Positions 48,190-57,142 of a stretch of DNA of 64,000 bases are shown piece by piece. How positions within the stretch are numbered: position 1 is the stretch's first letter; each line of letters begins with the position of its first letter. The position numbers were made by a program, and so were the translations under genes. Origin of the DNA: Methylobacterium sp. J-078 (lineage in GTDB: Bacteria > Pseudomonadota > Alphaproteobacteria > Rhizobiales > Beijerinckiaceae); NCBI RefSeq assembly GCF_022829285.1, contig NZ_JAKSYI010000062.1, positions 62,001-126,000 of the forward strand. Direction: 5' to 3'. The notes below the pieces were generated by a model. It was not told the DNA's origin. It searched no databases and saw nothing but the letters and a program-made list of their open reading frames with translations.

Positions 48190-49131
48190 TTAGCCCTCCG
48201 AGAGGTGACGGCGCACGGCCCGGGCCGTGACGGCCGAGACGCGCACGTTCGATTCCCGGGTCACCCCAGCGATGTGCGGGGTCAGGATGAGGTTGGGCAG
48301 GTCCCGGAACACGGCGCCCGCCGCCGCGTCCAGGGGTTCCTGCGGGAAGACGTCGAGGGCGGCCCCGCCGAGATGGCCGCCGCGCAAAGCCGCCGCCACC
48401 GCGGCGACCTCGATCACCTCGCCCCGCGCGGCGTTGATCAGCACGGCCCCGGCCGGCATCCGGGCGAGGGCCCGCGCGTCGATCATCCCCCGCGTCTCGG
48501 GCGTCAGCGGCACGTGCAGGGACAGGACGTCGCTGCCGGCGAGGAGGGTGTCGAGGTCGAGGCGCGCGATCGTGCCGTAGGCCGGCCGCCACGCCGGATC
48601 CTCGGCCGGCAGGAGGGGATCGTGGGCCGCGACCTGCATGCCCAGGGCGACGGCGCGGCGCGCGGTCTCGCGGGCGATGGCGCCGAAACCGACGAGGCCG
48701 AGGCGCTTGCCCGCGATCTCCCGGCCCATGAGCGCGTTGCGCGGCCAGGTTCCCGCCGCCACAGCGTCGGTCGCGCCGTAGGCCCCGCGCAGGAGCAGCA
48801 TCGCCGTGCCGATGACGTACTCGGCGACCGCGACGTCGTTGGCACCGGTGGCGGGATAGACCGCGATGCCGCGGGCGCGGCAGGCCGCGAGATCGATGTT
48901 GTCGAGCCCGACCCCGAGGCGTCCGACCACCTTGAGGTCGGGCGCGGCGGCCAGGAGCGCCGCATTCACCTGCGTGCGGTTGCGGACCACCAGGGCGTCC
49001 GCGCCCGCCAGCGCCGCCATCAGGTCGGCGGGCCGGTCCACGAGGCCCGGATCGTAGAGGGTCGCGAACCCGCCGAGTTCGCCCGCGATGGCGGCCTCGT
49101 CCATGAATTCGCTGATGACGATCTTCGGCAT
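48190..49131 (-). CDS. slcC: D-isomer 2-hydroxyacid dehydrogenase, probable (S)-sulfolactate dehydrogenase (SlcC-like)
   Basis: 313 residues with NAD-binding motif GLVGFGAIARETARRAVALG, catalytic Arg in VVGRLGVGLDNID / NAARGEVIE region, Glu in DVFPQEPLD and His in LTPHIAGVT. SlcC oxidises (S)-sulfolactate to sulfopyruvate in the Chromohalobacter pathway. Specificity is inferred from its position between suyB/carrier genes and comC. ATG at 49131, 64 bases after the carrier stop. Confidence 0.82.
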   Translation of the reverse strand: MPKIVISEFMDEAAIAGELGGFATLYDPGLVDRPADLMAALAGADALVVRNRTQVNAALLAAAPDLKVVGRLGVGLDNIDLAACRARGIAVYPATGANDVAVAEYVIGTAMLLLRGAYGATDAVAAGTWPRNALMGREIAGKRLGLVGFGAIARETARRAVALGMQVAAHDPLLPAEDPAWRPAYGTIARLDLDTLLAGSDVLSLHVPLTPETRGMIDARALARMPAGAVLINAARGEVIEVAAVAAALRGGHLGGAALDVFPQEPLDAAAGAVFRDLPNLILTPHIAGVTRESNVRVSAVTARAVRRHLSEG

Positions 49132-49195
49132 GCGACCTGTCGGCGTGTCTGATGTCGGCAAGGGACAAAAACTCCGGTTGCGGGAATGCGGCCCC

Positions 49196-50566
49196 TCAGG
49201 TGGCCGGGACCACGGCGGGCATCGGGCGGTGACGGGCCGGGTTGGCGGGGGCGACCGGCGCGGGCGCCTCGTCCATCGCCTCGTCCGGCTCGTCGAGGCT
49301 GTCGAGGTCCGGCTGGATGCGCCCGTCGAGGACGGCGCGGGCATGGGCGAGGTCGATCTTGCCCTCCCAGCGGGCGATCACCAGGGTCGCCACCATGTTG
49401 CCGATGGCGTTGGTGATGCAGCGCAGCTCGTTGAGGATGCGGTCGACGCCGATGATGAGTGCGATGCCGGCGACGGGCAGGACCTGCGACGCCTGCAGCG
49501 TCGCGGCGAGCACGAACAGGATGGCGCCGGCGACGCCCGCCACCCCCTTCGAGGTCACGAGAGCGATGGCGAGGAGGCCGAGCTGCTGCTCCCAGCTGAG
49601 CGGGATGTTGAGCGCCTGGGCGATGAAGCCGATGGCCATGGTGAGGTAGATGCACGACCCGTCCATGTTGAAGGACAGGCCCGCCGGCATCACCAAGCCG
49701 GTGACGCCCTTCTCGACGGAGAGGCCGCCGAGCTTGGCCATCAGGCGGGGCAGGACCGATTCTGTGCTGGTCGTGCCGAGCAGGATGAACATCTCCTCGC
49801 GGACATAGAGGAACAGCTTCCAAAGGCTCAAGCCCACGTAGAACCGCATCACGCCGCCAAGGAACAGCACGATGAACACGAAGAAGGTCAGGTAGAGCGA
49901 GACGATCAGCAACCCGTACTGGGCGAGGATTCCGAGGCCGAACTTGCCGATGGTGAAGGCCATGGCGCCGAACGCCCCCACGGGGGCGAAATGCATGATG
50001 ATGCCTACGACTTTCATCAGGATATCGCCGAAGGCGTGGATCACCTTGAGGGGGAATTGCCCCTTCGGGCCCATGGCTGCGAGCCCCATCCCGACGAGGA
50101 CGGAGAAGAACATCACCTGGAGCAGGTCGCCCCTGGCGAAGGCATCGACCGCGCTGTGCGGGATGATGTTGGCGACGATCTCCATCACGCTCTGGGCGTG
50201 GGCCTTGCCGGCGATCGCGGCGACGCTCTTGGCGTCCAGGCTCTCGACCGTGGCGTTGATGCCGTCGCCGGGCCGCAGGAGGTTGACGAAGAGAAGGCCG
50301 GCGGCGAGCGCTACCGTCGTGGACACCTCGAAGTACACGAGGGTCTTGAGGCCAATGCGGCCGACGCTCTTCATGTCCCCGACATGGGCGATGCCGACCA
50401 CCACCGTGCAGAAGATCACCGGGCCGACGACCATCTTGATCAGGTTGATGAACATGTCGCCGAGGATCTTCAGGTCGACGGCGAACTTCGGAAACAGCAC
50501 GCCCACGACGATGCCGAGCGCGATGCCGACCAGGACCTGACCGTAGATCGATCGAAAAAACCTCAT
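49196..50566 (-). CDS. DctA-like dicarboxylate/cation symporter, probable sulfolactate carrier
   Basis: 456-residue DAACS family carrier. Conserved blocks include MFINLIKMVVGPVIFCTVV, SFNMDGSCIYLTMAIGFIAQ, LPVAGIALIIGVDRILNELR and TNAIGNMVATLVIARWEG. DctA takes up C4-dicarboxylates with protons or sodium. In this operon, where a TRAP carrier (SlcHFG) is used by some other bacteria, it probably imports sulfolactate. It has a 40-residue Pro/Ala/Asp-rich C-terminal tail. GGAAGG precedes the ATG. Confidence 0.87.
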   Translation of the reverse strand: MRFFRSIYGQVLVGIALGIVVGVLFPKFAVDLKILGDMFINLIKMVVGPVIFCTVVVGIAHVGDMKSVGRIGLKTLVYFEVSTTVALAAGLLFVNLLRPGDGINATVESLDAKSVAAIAGKAHAQSVMEIVANIIPHSAVDAFARGDLLQVMFFSVLVGMGLAAMGPKGQFPLKVIHAFGDILMKVVGIIMHFAPVGAFGAMAFTIGKFGLGILAQYGLLIVSLYLTFFVFIVLFLGGVMRFYVGLSLWKLFLYVREEMFILLGTTSTESVLPRLMAKLGGLSVEKGVTGLVMPAGLSFNMDGSCIYLTMAIGFIAQALNIPLSWEQQLGLLAIALVTSKGVAGVAGAILFVLAATLQASQVLPVAGIALIIGVDRILNELRCITNAIGNMVATLVIARWEGKIDLAHARAVLDGRIQPDLDSLDEPDEAMDEAPAPVAPANPARHRPMPAVVPAT

Positions 50567-50662
50567 GGCGTTCCTTCCCGGACGATCTTCGAACGGAATC
50601 CGCCGCCGCGATCACGGGCAGTCTCTCTCCGTTCGCGAACCCCGATGGCGTCGGGGTGGGAA

Positions 50663-50689
50663 CGCCGCGTTCCGACCCGGAACGCGGCG
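50663..50689 (-). other. Intercistronic hairpin between suyB and the carrier gene
   Basis: A perfect 11-bp stem (CGCCGCGTTCC and its complement) with a 5-base loop starts 14 bases after the suyB stop, with no T-run. It may protect upstream mRNA or attenuate read-through to the carrier gene. Confidence 0.45.
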
Positions 50690-50703
50690 CGCAAGTCCGC
50701 CCG

Positions 50704-51966
50704 TCAGGCGCTGCGGTAGAGCTTCGTCATCACGAACTCGCGGTGGCCGAGGGATTCGGCGGCCGTGAGACGCCCGTTCGCCGTGCGCACCACCATGTCG
50801 ATGAGCGCGTCGCCCGCCTGCGGGATGGTCATCTCCCGGGTGAGCACGCCCGAGACGTCGACGTCGATGTGCTCGCCCATGGTGCGCACGGTGCGCGGGT
50901 TGCCGGTGATCTTGATCACCGGGACGATGGGGTTGCCGATGACGTTGCCCTGGCCCGTCGGGAAGGTGTGGACGACGTAGCCCGCCGCCGCCATCAGGGT
51001 GATGCATTCGGCGGCCGCCGACGAGGTGTCCATGTAGTACAGGCCGGGCCCCTTGGCGGGCGCCTCCGCCGGCTGGAGCGCGTCGATGAAGCGGCTGTCG
51101 TGGCCGATCTTCTCAAGGTTGCCGAGCGCCTTCTCCTCGATGGTGCTCAAGCCCCCGAGGATGTTGCCCTTGGTCGGCTGCGAATCCGAGAGATCGTCGG
51201 TCTTGTGGGCCTCGATGACGTCGTCTTGGTAGGATTTCCACATGGCGAACCACTTGTCGCCGATCTCGGGCGTCGCCGCGCGCTCGCGGCAGAGGTGCTC
51301 GGCGCCGGTGATCTCCGAGGTCTCGCCGAACACGCCGTAGATCCCCTGCGGGATCAGCTTGTCGTAGAGATTGCCCACGGTGGGGCAGGAGGACAGTCCG
51401 GTGGTGGTGTCGGACTCGCCGCACTTCGTCGAGATCCAGAGGTCCGCGATCGGGCATTCCTCGCGGGGCAGTTCGGTCGCCCATTGCACGAAGCGCTTGG
51501 CCTGGTAGCTGGCCTTCGCGATGGTGGCGATGTCGCCGTGGCCCTCGATGCCGAACCCGATCACGGGCTTGCCGGTTTTGGCGATGCCCTCGACGATCCG
51601 GTTGGTCCACTGGTCCTCGATGCCGATGACCACGACGGCCGCGACGTTCGGATTCGAGCCGATGCCGATCAGGGTGCGGAAGTGGAGGTCGAGATCCTCG
51701 CCGAACTGCAGGCGGCCATAGGCGTGCGGCAGGGCCATCGTGCCCTTCACGTTGTTGGCCACGGCCTCGCAGGCGGCGTTCGACAGGTCGTCGAGGGGCA
51801 GAAGCACGACGTGGTTGCGCACGCCGACGCGGCCGTTCTCGCGGCGCCAGCCCATGAAGGTGGCGGCCTTGGTGTCCACGGAGGCGCGGCTGGAGCCGAG
51901 GGCCGTGGTGGCGAACTGGTCGGGGGCTCCGCCGACGAAGGGGGAGGTGGTCTCGGGGGCGTTCAT
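50704..51966 (-). CDS. suyB: (2R)-3-sulfolactate sulfo-lyase large subunit SuyB
   Basis: 420 residues of the altronate-dehydratase-like UxaA/SuyB family. Typical segments are [41 protein letters not shown] and [21 protein letters not shown]. With SuyA it cleaves (R)-sulfolactate to pyruvate and sulfite using an iron centre. ATG at 51966 has GGAGAG upstream; the small subunit gene ends 25 bases before. The presence of slcC-, comC- and sor-type genes downstream supports sulfolactate rather than a sugar acid as substrate. Confidence 0.9.
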   Translation of the reverse strand: MNAPETTSPFVGGAPDQFATTALGSSRASVDTKAATFMGWRRENGRVGVRNHVVLLPLDDLSNAACEAVANNVKGTMALPHAYGRLQFGEDLDLHFRTLIGIGSNPNVAAVVVIGIEDQWTNRIVEGIAKTGKPVIGFGIEGHGDIATIAKASYQAKRFVQWATELPREECPIADLWISTKCGESDTTTGLSSCPTVGNLYDKLIPQGIYGVFGETSEITGAEHLCRERAATPEIGDKWFAMWKSYQDDVIEAHKTDDLSDSQPTKGNILGGLSTIEEKALGNLEKIGHDSRFIDALQPAEAPAKGPGLYYMDTSSAAAECITLMAAAGYVVHTFPTGQGNVIGNPIVPVIKITGNPRTVRTMGEHIDVDVSGVLTREMTIPQAGDALIDMVVRTANGRLTAAESLGHREFVMTKLYRSA

Positions 51967-51991
51967 GATGTTCTCTCCGGGCATCGCGACC

Positions 51992-52309
51992 TCACCAGCG
52001 CTTCGTCTTGAGGTTCTGCACGTGGACATGCTCGCCCTTGGCGACGTCCTGGATGATCTTCCCGATATCCTGGCCGTACTTGATGGCCGTATCGCCGGCC
52101 TTCAGGTCGGTGAGCGCCACCTTGTGGCCGATCGGGATGTCGTGGCGGACATGTACCGCGAACGTCGAATCGTCCTCCGTGATGACGCCGAGGGCGTCGG
52201 TGTTGGCGCTGAGACCTTCGATGACGGCGACGGCGACGTTGTCCAGCGGGCTGTGTGCGAGAAGGTGCGGCTTCGTCCGCCCCCCACCCGATCCGGCGTG
52301 GCTGCTCAT
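51992..52309 (-). CDS. suyA: (2R)-3-sulfolactate sulfo-lyase small subunit SuyA
   Basis: 105-residue SAF-domain subunit. It has [40 protein letters not shown] and an end typical of UxaA-type N-terminal domains ([25 protein letters not shown]). AGGAGG lies 7 bases before ATG. First gene of the minus-strand unit, just downstream of a palindromic operator candidate. Confidence 0.92.
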   Translation of the reverse strand: MSSHAGSGGGRTKPHLLAHSPLDNVAVAVIEGLSANTDALGVITEDDSTFAVHVRHDIPIGHKVALTDLKAGDTAIKYGQDIGKIIQDVAKGEHVHVQNLKTKRW

Positions 52310-52355
52310 TCCGGGATCCTCCTTGGTGAAGCCGTCGGCTCTTTGCGGCGACTGA

Positions 52356-52371
52356 GTCTTGTATAAGACAT
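52356..52371. promoter_or_regulatory. Palindromic operator candidate 1 (suyA side)
   Basis: GTCTTGTATAAGACAT, containing the dyad GTCTT-GTAT-AAGAC, about 47 bases upstream of the suyA ATG. It shares TCTTRTATAAGACAT with site 2. Likely binding site of the GntR-type regulator encoded in the cluster. Confidence 0.6.
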
Positions 52372-52505
52372 CAGAATTTTCGACGTCAACCGGGATTGCA
52401 CGCCGGACGTCCGGGGAAGCGCTTCGAAGGGGTACAACAACCCTGCGCAAGAACGAGGAAGCAGGGCTTTTCGTCCCGATGCCCCCATCCCTTGATTGGT
52501 CGTGA

Positions 52506-52521
52506 ATCTTATATAAGACAT
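52506..52521. promoter_or_regulatory. Palindromic operator candidate 2 (tauE side)
   Basis: ATCTTATATAAGACAT with the perfect palindrome TCTTATATAAGA at 52507-52518, about 72 bases upstream of the TauE-family GTG. Its copy at 52356 is 150 bases away. The TATATAA core may overlap a -10 element. Confidence 0.6.
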
Positions 52522-52592
52522 GAAGCGTTCGGACGAGTACCCCGGCACGCGGCTCGAACCGCTCCCGAGCCCCCCGGAAACCGAGACGCACC

Positions 52593-53336
52593 GTGAACGA
52601 GACCCTCCAGATCGTCCTGTGCCTGAGCTGCGCGGGTCTCATTTCCGGCCTAACGGGCTTCGCCTTCGCGCTGGTGGCCTCCGGCACCCTGCTGTCGATC
52701 CGGGCCCCCATCGAAGCGACGGCCCTGGTTCTTACCTGCAGCATCCTTTCGCAGGCCCTCTCCGTGATGCGCCTGCGGACCCTGCCGCCGAGGGCCACCG
52801 CCCTGGCGATGATCGGCCCCGGCCTGCTCGGCGCGCCGATCGGGATCTACCTCCTCAAGGACCTGAACCCCGAGGTGGTGAAGGTGATGATCGGGGTGTT
52901 CCTGATCCTCTACAGCGCGGTGGTGGCGCTGCTGCGCAGCGACTATCGGGTGTCGTTCGGCAATGCCTGGAGCGACGGCGCCGTCGGCTTCCTCGGCGGC
53001 ATCCTGGGGGGCATCGCGGGCCTGTCGGGCGCGCTGCCCACCGCCTGGAGCTTGGTGCGCGGCTGGGAGCCGCGCATGCAGCGGGCGGTCTACCAGAGCT
53101 TCACCCTCGTTCTGCAGGTCTGGTCCCTGGCGATCCTGGCGGTGCTCAACCCGTTCCCGCCCGAGCTGATGGGCGACCTCGCCCTCGGGCTCCCCATCGT
53201 GCTGGTCAGCGTGCTCGTCGGGCTGTCGCTGTTCGCCAAGATCGACCAGCGCCGGTTCCGCTCCCTCGTCCTGGCGCTGCTGGCCGCCATCGGCCTGACC
53301 ACGACCGCCCTGGCGCTCCCCGGCCTGCTGCACTGA
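52593..53336 (+). CDS. TauE/SafE family exporter, probable sulfite exporter
   Basis: 247-residue membrane protein with about 7-8 helices. The repeats include GLISGLTGFAFALVASGTLL and FLGGILGGIAGLSGALPTAW, typical of TauE/SafE. Members export sulfite, sulfoacetate or related anions. It is transcribed divergently from suyA across a 283-base region that carries the two palindromes, so it is probably co-regulated and relieves sulfite stress. The start is a GTG at 52593 with a weak ribosome-binding site. Confidence 0.86.
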   Translation: MNETLQIVLCLSCAGLISGLTGFAFALVASGTLLSIRAPIEATALVLTCSILSQALSVMRLRTLPPRATALAMIGPGLLGAPIGIYLLKDLNPEVVKVMIGVFLILYSAVVALLRSDYRVSFGNAWSDGAVGFLGGILGGIAGLSGALPTAWSLVRGWEPRMQRAVYQSFTLVLQVWSLAILAVLNPFPPELMGDLALGLPIVLVSVLVGLSLFAKIDQRRFRSLVLALLAAIGLTTTALALPGLLH

Positions 53337-53490
53337 GGCGCCGGACCTCCGCCTCGGGCCCGAACGGCAGCGAAGGCCGGTGTCGGACCTGAGCGGCCAA
53401 GGCGCAGCCGGGTTCGCGGCGATGCGCGCCCGCTACCACCGCGCCGGCCTTCTCGCGTAGGATCGGCCGGTCCCGAGGGGAGGCAGACGC

Positions 53491-53973
53491 GTGCGGCGAC
53501 GCCTGATGAAGTTCCTCCACACGATGGGGGCGACCGGATTGATGGGCGCGATGGCGGCCCTCGTCGTCATGCTCGGCGTGGCGCCGCCCCCGAGTGCCCT
53601 CGACGGCTACGCCGCGGCGCGGGGCGCCATGGGCGCGGTCGCCACCTGGATCGTCCTGCCGAGCCTCGCGCTGACGCTGGTCTCCGGCCTGCTCGCCATG
53701 ACCCTGAACCGCGGCCTCCTGCAGGCGGGCTGGGCCTGGCTGAAGCTCGCCACCGGGGTGCTGATGTTCGAGGGCGTGCTCGTCTACGTGCAGGGCCCGA
53801 TGCGCCAGGAGGCCGAGCAGAGCGCCCTGGCGCTGGCGGGGCGCGTCGATCCCGCGACCCTCGCGGAGACCCTCGGGGCGGAGCGCAACACGCTCTGGGT
53901 GCTGCTCGTGGTGGCGACGGCCAACGTCGTCCTGGGGATCTGGCGGCCGCGGCTCCTGCGCCTGCCCCGATAG
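53491..53973 (+). CDS. Hypothetical four-helix membrane protein, 160 aa
   Basis: Four hydrophobic helices: about residues 11-30 (ATGLMGAMAALVVMLGV), 47-68, 80-100 and 135-152. The pattern LKFLHTMGATGLMGAM resembles bacterial DUF2269-like small integral membrane proteins, but the family cannot be fixed. GTG start at 53491 with GGAGG 7 bases upstream. No clear functional link to neighbours. Confidence 0.65.
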   Translation: MRRRLMKFLHTMGATGLMGAMAALVVMLGVAPPPSALDGYAAARGAMGAVATWIVLPSLALTLVSGLLAMTLNRGLLQAGWAWLKLATGVLMFEGVLVYVQGPMRQEAEQSALALAGRVDPATLAETLGAERNTLWVLLVVATANVVLGIWRPRLLRLPR

Positions 53974-54072
53974 GCGAGCCCGGAACCAGGCTTGGCATCC
54001 GGCTTCGGCCCGCGCTACCACGGCGCGATCACGGAAAGGCGCGCCATGCCCCGAGATGCGGAAAGGTCCGAG

Positions 54073-55476
54073 ATGCCGAGAGTTTGGGCGCTCGCCCTCT
54101 GCCTGCTCGCCCCCGTTCCGGCCGCGGCGCAATCGGACCCCAACCTCACCGCCCTGCGGGGCCTCGCCCCCGTGAGCGCCCTCGCCCGCAGCGCGGAGGG
54201 GCGGGCCGCCCTCGAGGCGAATCTCAGGGTCACGGGCGAGATCCAGTCCGGCGGCGGGCAGCCGGCCTTCCTGCTGCCGCTCTCCGAGCAGCGTCAGCTC
54301 GCCCTGCGCGACGCCTTCATCACGGACGGGAACGCGACGGAACTCGCCGACGGCCTCGGCAGCCGCCTCGGTGAGATCTACCAGACCAAGGCCCGCTACA
54401 CCCCCCAAGACAGCTTCACGAACGTGGCGCAGTCCGTCGCCGACCTCATCGGCTACACCAACAACGTCGCCAAGTCCGACTCGAACGCCGGCAAGTATTT
54501 CTTCGCCAACGCGACCCGGGACGGCAAGACGCCGGTCTCGGCGGACGCCGCCGCCATCCTGACGGAGCGGGGCGGCACCACTGACATCTTCGGCAAGGCC
54601 TACGAGCGGCCGGCGGGAACGCCGGGGTCCGATGCCTACGGCAATGCCCGCCCGTTCCAGACGCTGCCGCAGCTGTTCGCCTATCGCGGACACGACTATT
54701 TCGGTCGTCCCTCCCACAGCCTGGACTGGCTGCGGGGGCCGGGCCAGACCCTGACCGACAGCCCCTCCTACCCGAGCGGCCACACCACCTACGGCTACAC
54801 GGAATCCCTGGTCCTCGCGATCCTGGTGCCGGAGCGCTACCAGCAGATGATCGCCCGGGCGGCCGAGTACGGCAGCAATCGCATCGTCGTCGGCGCGCAT
54901 TACGCGATGGACGTGCTGGGCGGCCGGGCTGTCGCCCTGCACGCGGTGGCGCACCTCCTCGCCAACGATCCCGCCTACGTGGGTCAGGTCCGGCGCAACC
55001 CGGCGGTGGTCAACGAGATGAGCCGCACCACCGACGCGGCCGTGGCCCTCACGGATTACCCGGCGGCCCTGAGGGCCGCCCGCGCCGACCTGACGGCGTT
55101 TTTGCGGGAGGCATGCGGCGAGACCATCGCGGCCTGCGCGGCCGGCGACGGAGGCCGCTTTCGGGACCCGGCCGCCAACGCCGCCCTCTACGCGGCGACG
55201 CAGACCTACGGCCTGCCCGTCGTCCACCCGGAGCGGGCCGGCCGGGTCGCGGACGTGAACCAGGTGGCGCCCGAGGCCGGGCATCTCCTCACCGCCGCGT
55301 TCCCGTCACTCAGCCTGGAGGAGGCCAACGCGATCCTCACGGCGACGCTGGGCCCGGGCGGCGGCTTCCTCGACGACGGCTCGGCCTTCGGGTTGTATGC
55401 CCGTCTCAACCTCTACGCGGCGGCCGGGGAGGCGGCGGCGCTGGCGGCCCGCAAACAGGGCCAGCCGACTCGCTGA
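54073..55476 (+). CDS. Exported PAP2-type acid phosphatase
   Basis: About 467 residues. Signal peptide PRVWALALCLLAPVPAAAQ. Phosphatase motifs are SYPSGHTTYGY and a third motif GSNRIVVGAHYAMDVLGGR; the region around HDYFGRPSHSLDWLRG completes the PAP2 site. Secreted or periplasmic phosphomonoesterase is likely. Longer than classical PhoN (about 250 residues), with N- and C-terminal additions. The start may instead be ATG at 54046; both have GGAAAGG-like sites upstream. Confidence 0.83.
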   Translation: MPRVWALALCLLAPVPAAAQSDPNLTALRGLAPVSALARSAEGRAALEANLRVTGEIQSGGGQPAFLLPLSEQRQLALRDAFITDGNATELADGLGSRLGEIYQTKARYTPQDSFTNVAQSVADLIGYTNNVAKSDSNAGKYFFANATRDGKTPVSADAAAILTERGGTTDIFGKAYERPAGTPGSDAYGNARPFQTLPQLFAYRGHDYFGRPSHSLDWLRGPGQTLTDSPSYPSGHTTYGYTESLVLAILVPERYQQMIARAAEYGSNRIVVGAHYAMDVLGGRAVALHAVAHLLANDPAYVGQVRRNPAVVNEMSRTTDAAVALTDYPAALRAARADLTAFLREACGETIAACAAGDGGRFRDPAANAALYAATQTYGLPVVHPERAGRVADVNQVAPEAGHLLTAAFPSLSLEEANAILTATLGPGGGFLDDGSAFGLYARLNLYAAAGEAAALAARKQGQPTR

Positions 55477-55507
55477 GACGCGCCGCCCGCCGTCAGGCGC
55501 GGGGTTC

Positions 55508-56716
55508 TCAGGCGCGCGTCTCCGTGGCCCGCGCCGCCAGCCGGCGCCGGCCCTCCCGGGGCGCGAGGACAAGCACGAGGGCGCCGGCCAGCATGCAGGT
55601 CCCCGAGCCGATGAGAACCCCGACCTTCGTCGCCGTCTCGAGGTCGGGCCGCTCGGCGAAGGCCAGGAGCCCGATGAACAGGCTCATGGTGAAGCCGACG
55701 CCGCACAGGAGCGACAGCCCGAAGATCTGCCACCAGCCGGCACCTGCGGGGCGTTCCGCCAGCCCGAGCCGCACCGCCGCGAGGATGGCGCCGAAGACGC
55801 CGACCGGCTTGCCGACGAAGAGCCCGAGCGCCACCCCGAGGGTCACGGGCTCGAGAAGCATCCGGCTCGACAGGCCCGCCAGGGAGACGCCCGCATTGGC
55901 GAAGCCGAACACCGGCAGCACGAGGTAGGCCGACCAGGGATGGAGAGCGTGCTCGAGCCGGTGCAGGGGGGAAGCCGGATCGTCGGGCCGGGCCGGGCTC
56001 GGCCGCAGGGGGATCGTCAGGGCGAGGAGCACGCCCGCGATGGTGGCGTGGATGCCGGACCCGAGGACCAGGACCCAGAGCAGGGCCCCGAGCCCGAGAT
56101 AGGGCGACAGGCGGGTCACGCCGGCCCTGTTCAGCCCGACGAGGACGAGCAGCACGAGACCGGCGCCGCCGAGCATCGGCAGCGACAGGTCTGCGGTGTA
56201 GAACGCCGCGATGATGAGCACCGCGCCGAGATCGTCGAGGATGGCGAGCGCCGTCAGGAAGATCTTGAGCGAGACCGGGACGCGGGACCCCAGCAGGGTC
56301 AGCACGCCGAGGGCGAACGCGATGTCGGTGGCCGTGGGGATCGCCCAGCCGCGCAGGGTCTCGGGGGACGACCGGTTGACCGCGACGTAGACCAGGGCCG
56401 GCGCGAGCATGCCGCCGAGGGCCGCGATCCCCGGGAGGACCCGGTCGGGCCAGGTCCGCAGGCGGCCGTCGAGCACCTCGCGCTTGATTTCCAGGCCGAC
56501 CAGCAGGAAGAACAGCGCCATCAGGCCGTCGTTGATCCAATGCAGCACGCTGAGGCCGCCGACATGGGTCTTCAAGATCGTGGCATAGGCCTCCGACCAG
56601 CCGGAATTCGCCACCACCAGGGCGATCGCGGCGCTCGCCATGAGGATGAGGCCGGCGCTGGCGCCACTGGTGATCAGGCCGCGCAGGGCGGATGCGGGGC
56701 GGGCGAGGAAGGGCAT
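55508..56716 (-). CDS. nhaA: Na+/H+ antiporter NhaA
   Basis: 402-residue sodium/proton antiporter with 12 predicted helices. The ion-binding Asp pair lies in [50 protein letters not shown] and [13 protein letters not shown] are NhaA signatures. ATG at 56716 with GGAGA upstream. Convergent with the phosphatase gene. Acts in pH and sodium homeostasis. Confidence 0.95.
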   Translation of the reverse strand: MPFLARPASALRGLITSGASAGLILMASAAIALVVANSGWSEAYATILKTHVGGLSVLHWINDGLMALFFLLVGLEIKREVLDGRLRTWPDRVLPGIAALGGMLAPALVYVAVNRSSPETLRGWAIPTATDIAFALGVLTLLGSRVPVSLKIFLTALAILDDLGAVLIIAAFYTADLSLPMLGGAGLVLLVLVGLNRAGVTRLSPYLGLGALLWVLVLGSGIHATIAGVLLALTIPLRPSPARPDDPASPLHRLEHALHPWSAYLVLPVFGFANAGVSLAGLSSRMLLEPVTLGVALGLFVGKPVGVFGAILAAVRLGLAERPAGAGWWQIFGLSLLCGVGFTMSLFIGLLAFAERPDLETATKVGVLIGSGTCMLAGALVLVLAPREGRRRLAARATETRA

Positions 56717-56942
56717 CGGCACAGGTCTCCGCCGCTGGCGGCCCGACCAGCGCTGGCTCAACCTGCCGATCCAACCCTTCGGACCGCGCACCCGGGGCGA
56801 GCTATCGCATCGATGCGGGCCTCCCGCAATGCACACGGTCCCGGCGGACGGCACGATCCCCCCGGCAATCCCGACCCTGACCCGGCGAACCGGTCCACGC
56901 TGAGCGCAAGTCTCTCGGGCATCCCAATCGAATCCGCATCCC

Positions 56943-57142
56943 ATGCAGACCTACACCACCGCCGCCGGCCGCGACCAGATCCGCTACCACGACGCGATCT
57001 TCTTCGGCGCGGTGGGCGCGCCGGACGTGCCCGACCACATCATCCTCTGGGGCCTGCGGCTCGCCATCTGCCAGCCCTTCGACCAGTACACCAACGTGCG
57101 GCCGACCCGCATCCTGCCGGGGATCGTCGAGCCCCCCTTCGC
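56943..57142 (+). pseudogene. Fragment of a tartrate/isopropylmalate-dehydrogenase-like gene
   Basis: About 55 residues (YHDAIFFGAVGAPDVPDHII, LWGLRLAICQPFDQYTNVRP, TRILPGIVEPP) match the region of tartrate dehydrogenase/decarboxylase normally preceded by about 70 residues and followed by about 240. Both sides are missing: there is no matching N-terminal sequence upstream in any frame I could see, and the right side stops at the 3' end of the cysteine desulfurase gene (57143). A deletion remnant left when the neighbouring cassette arrived or by other loss. Confidence 0.75.
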
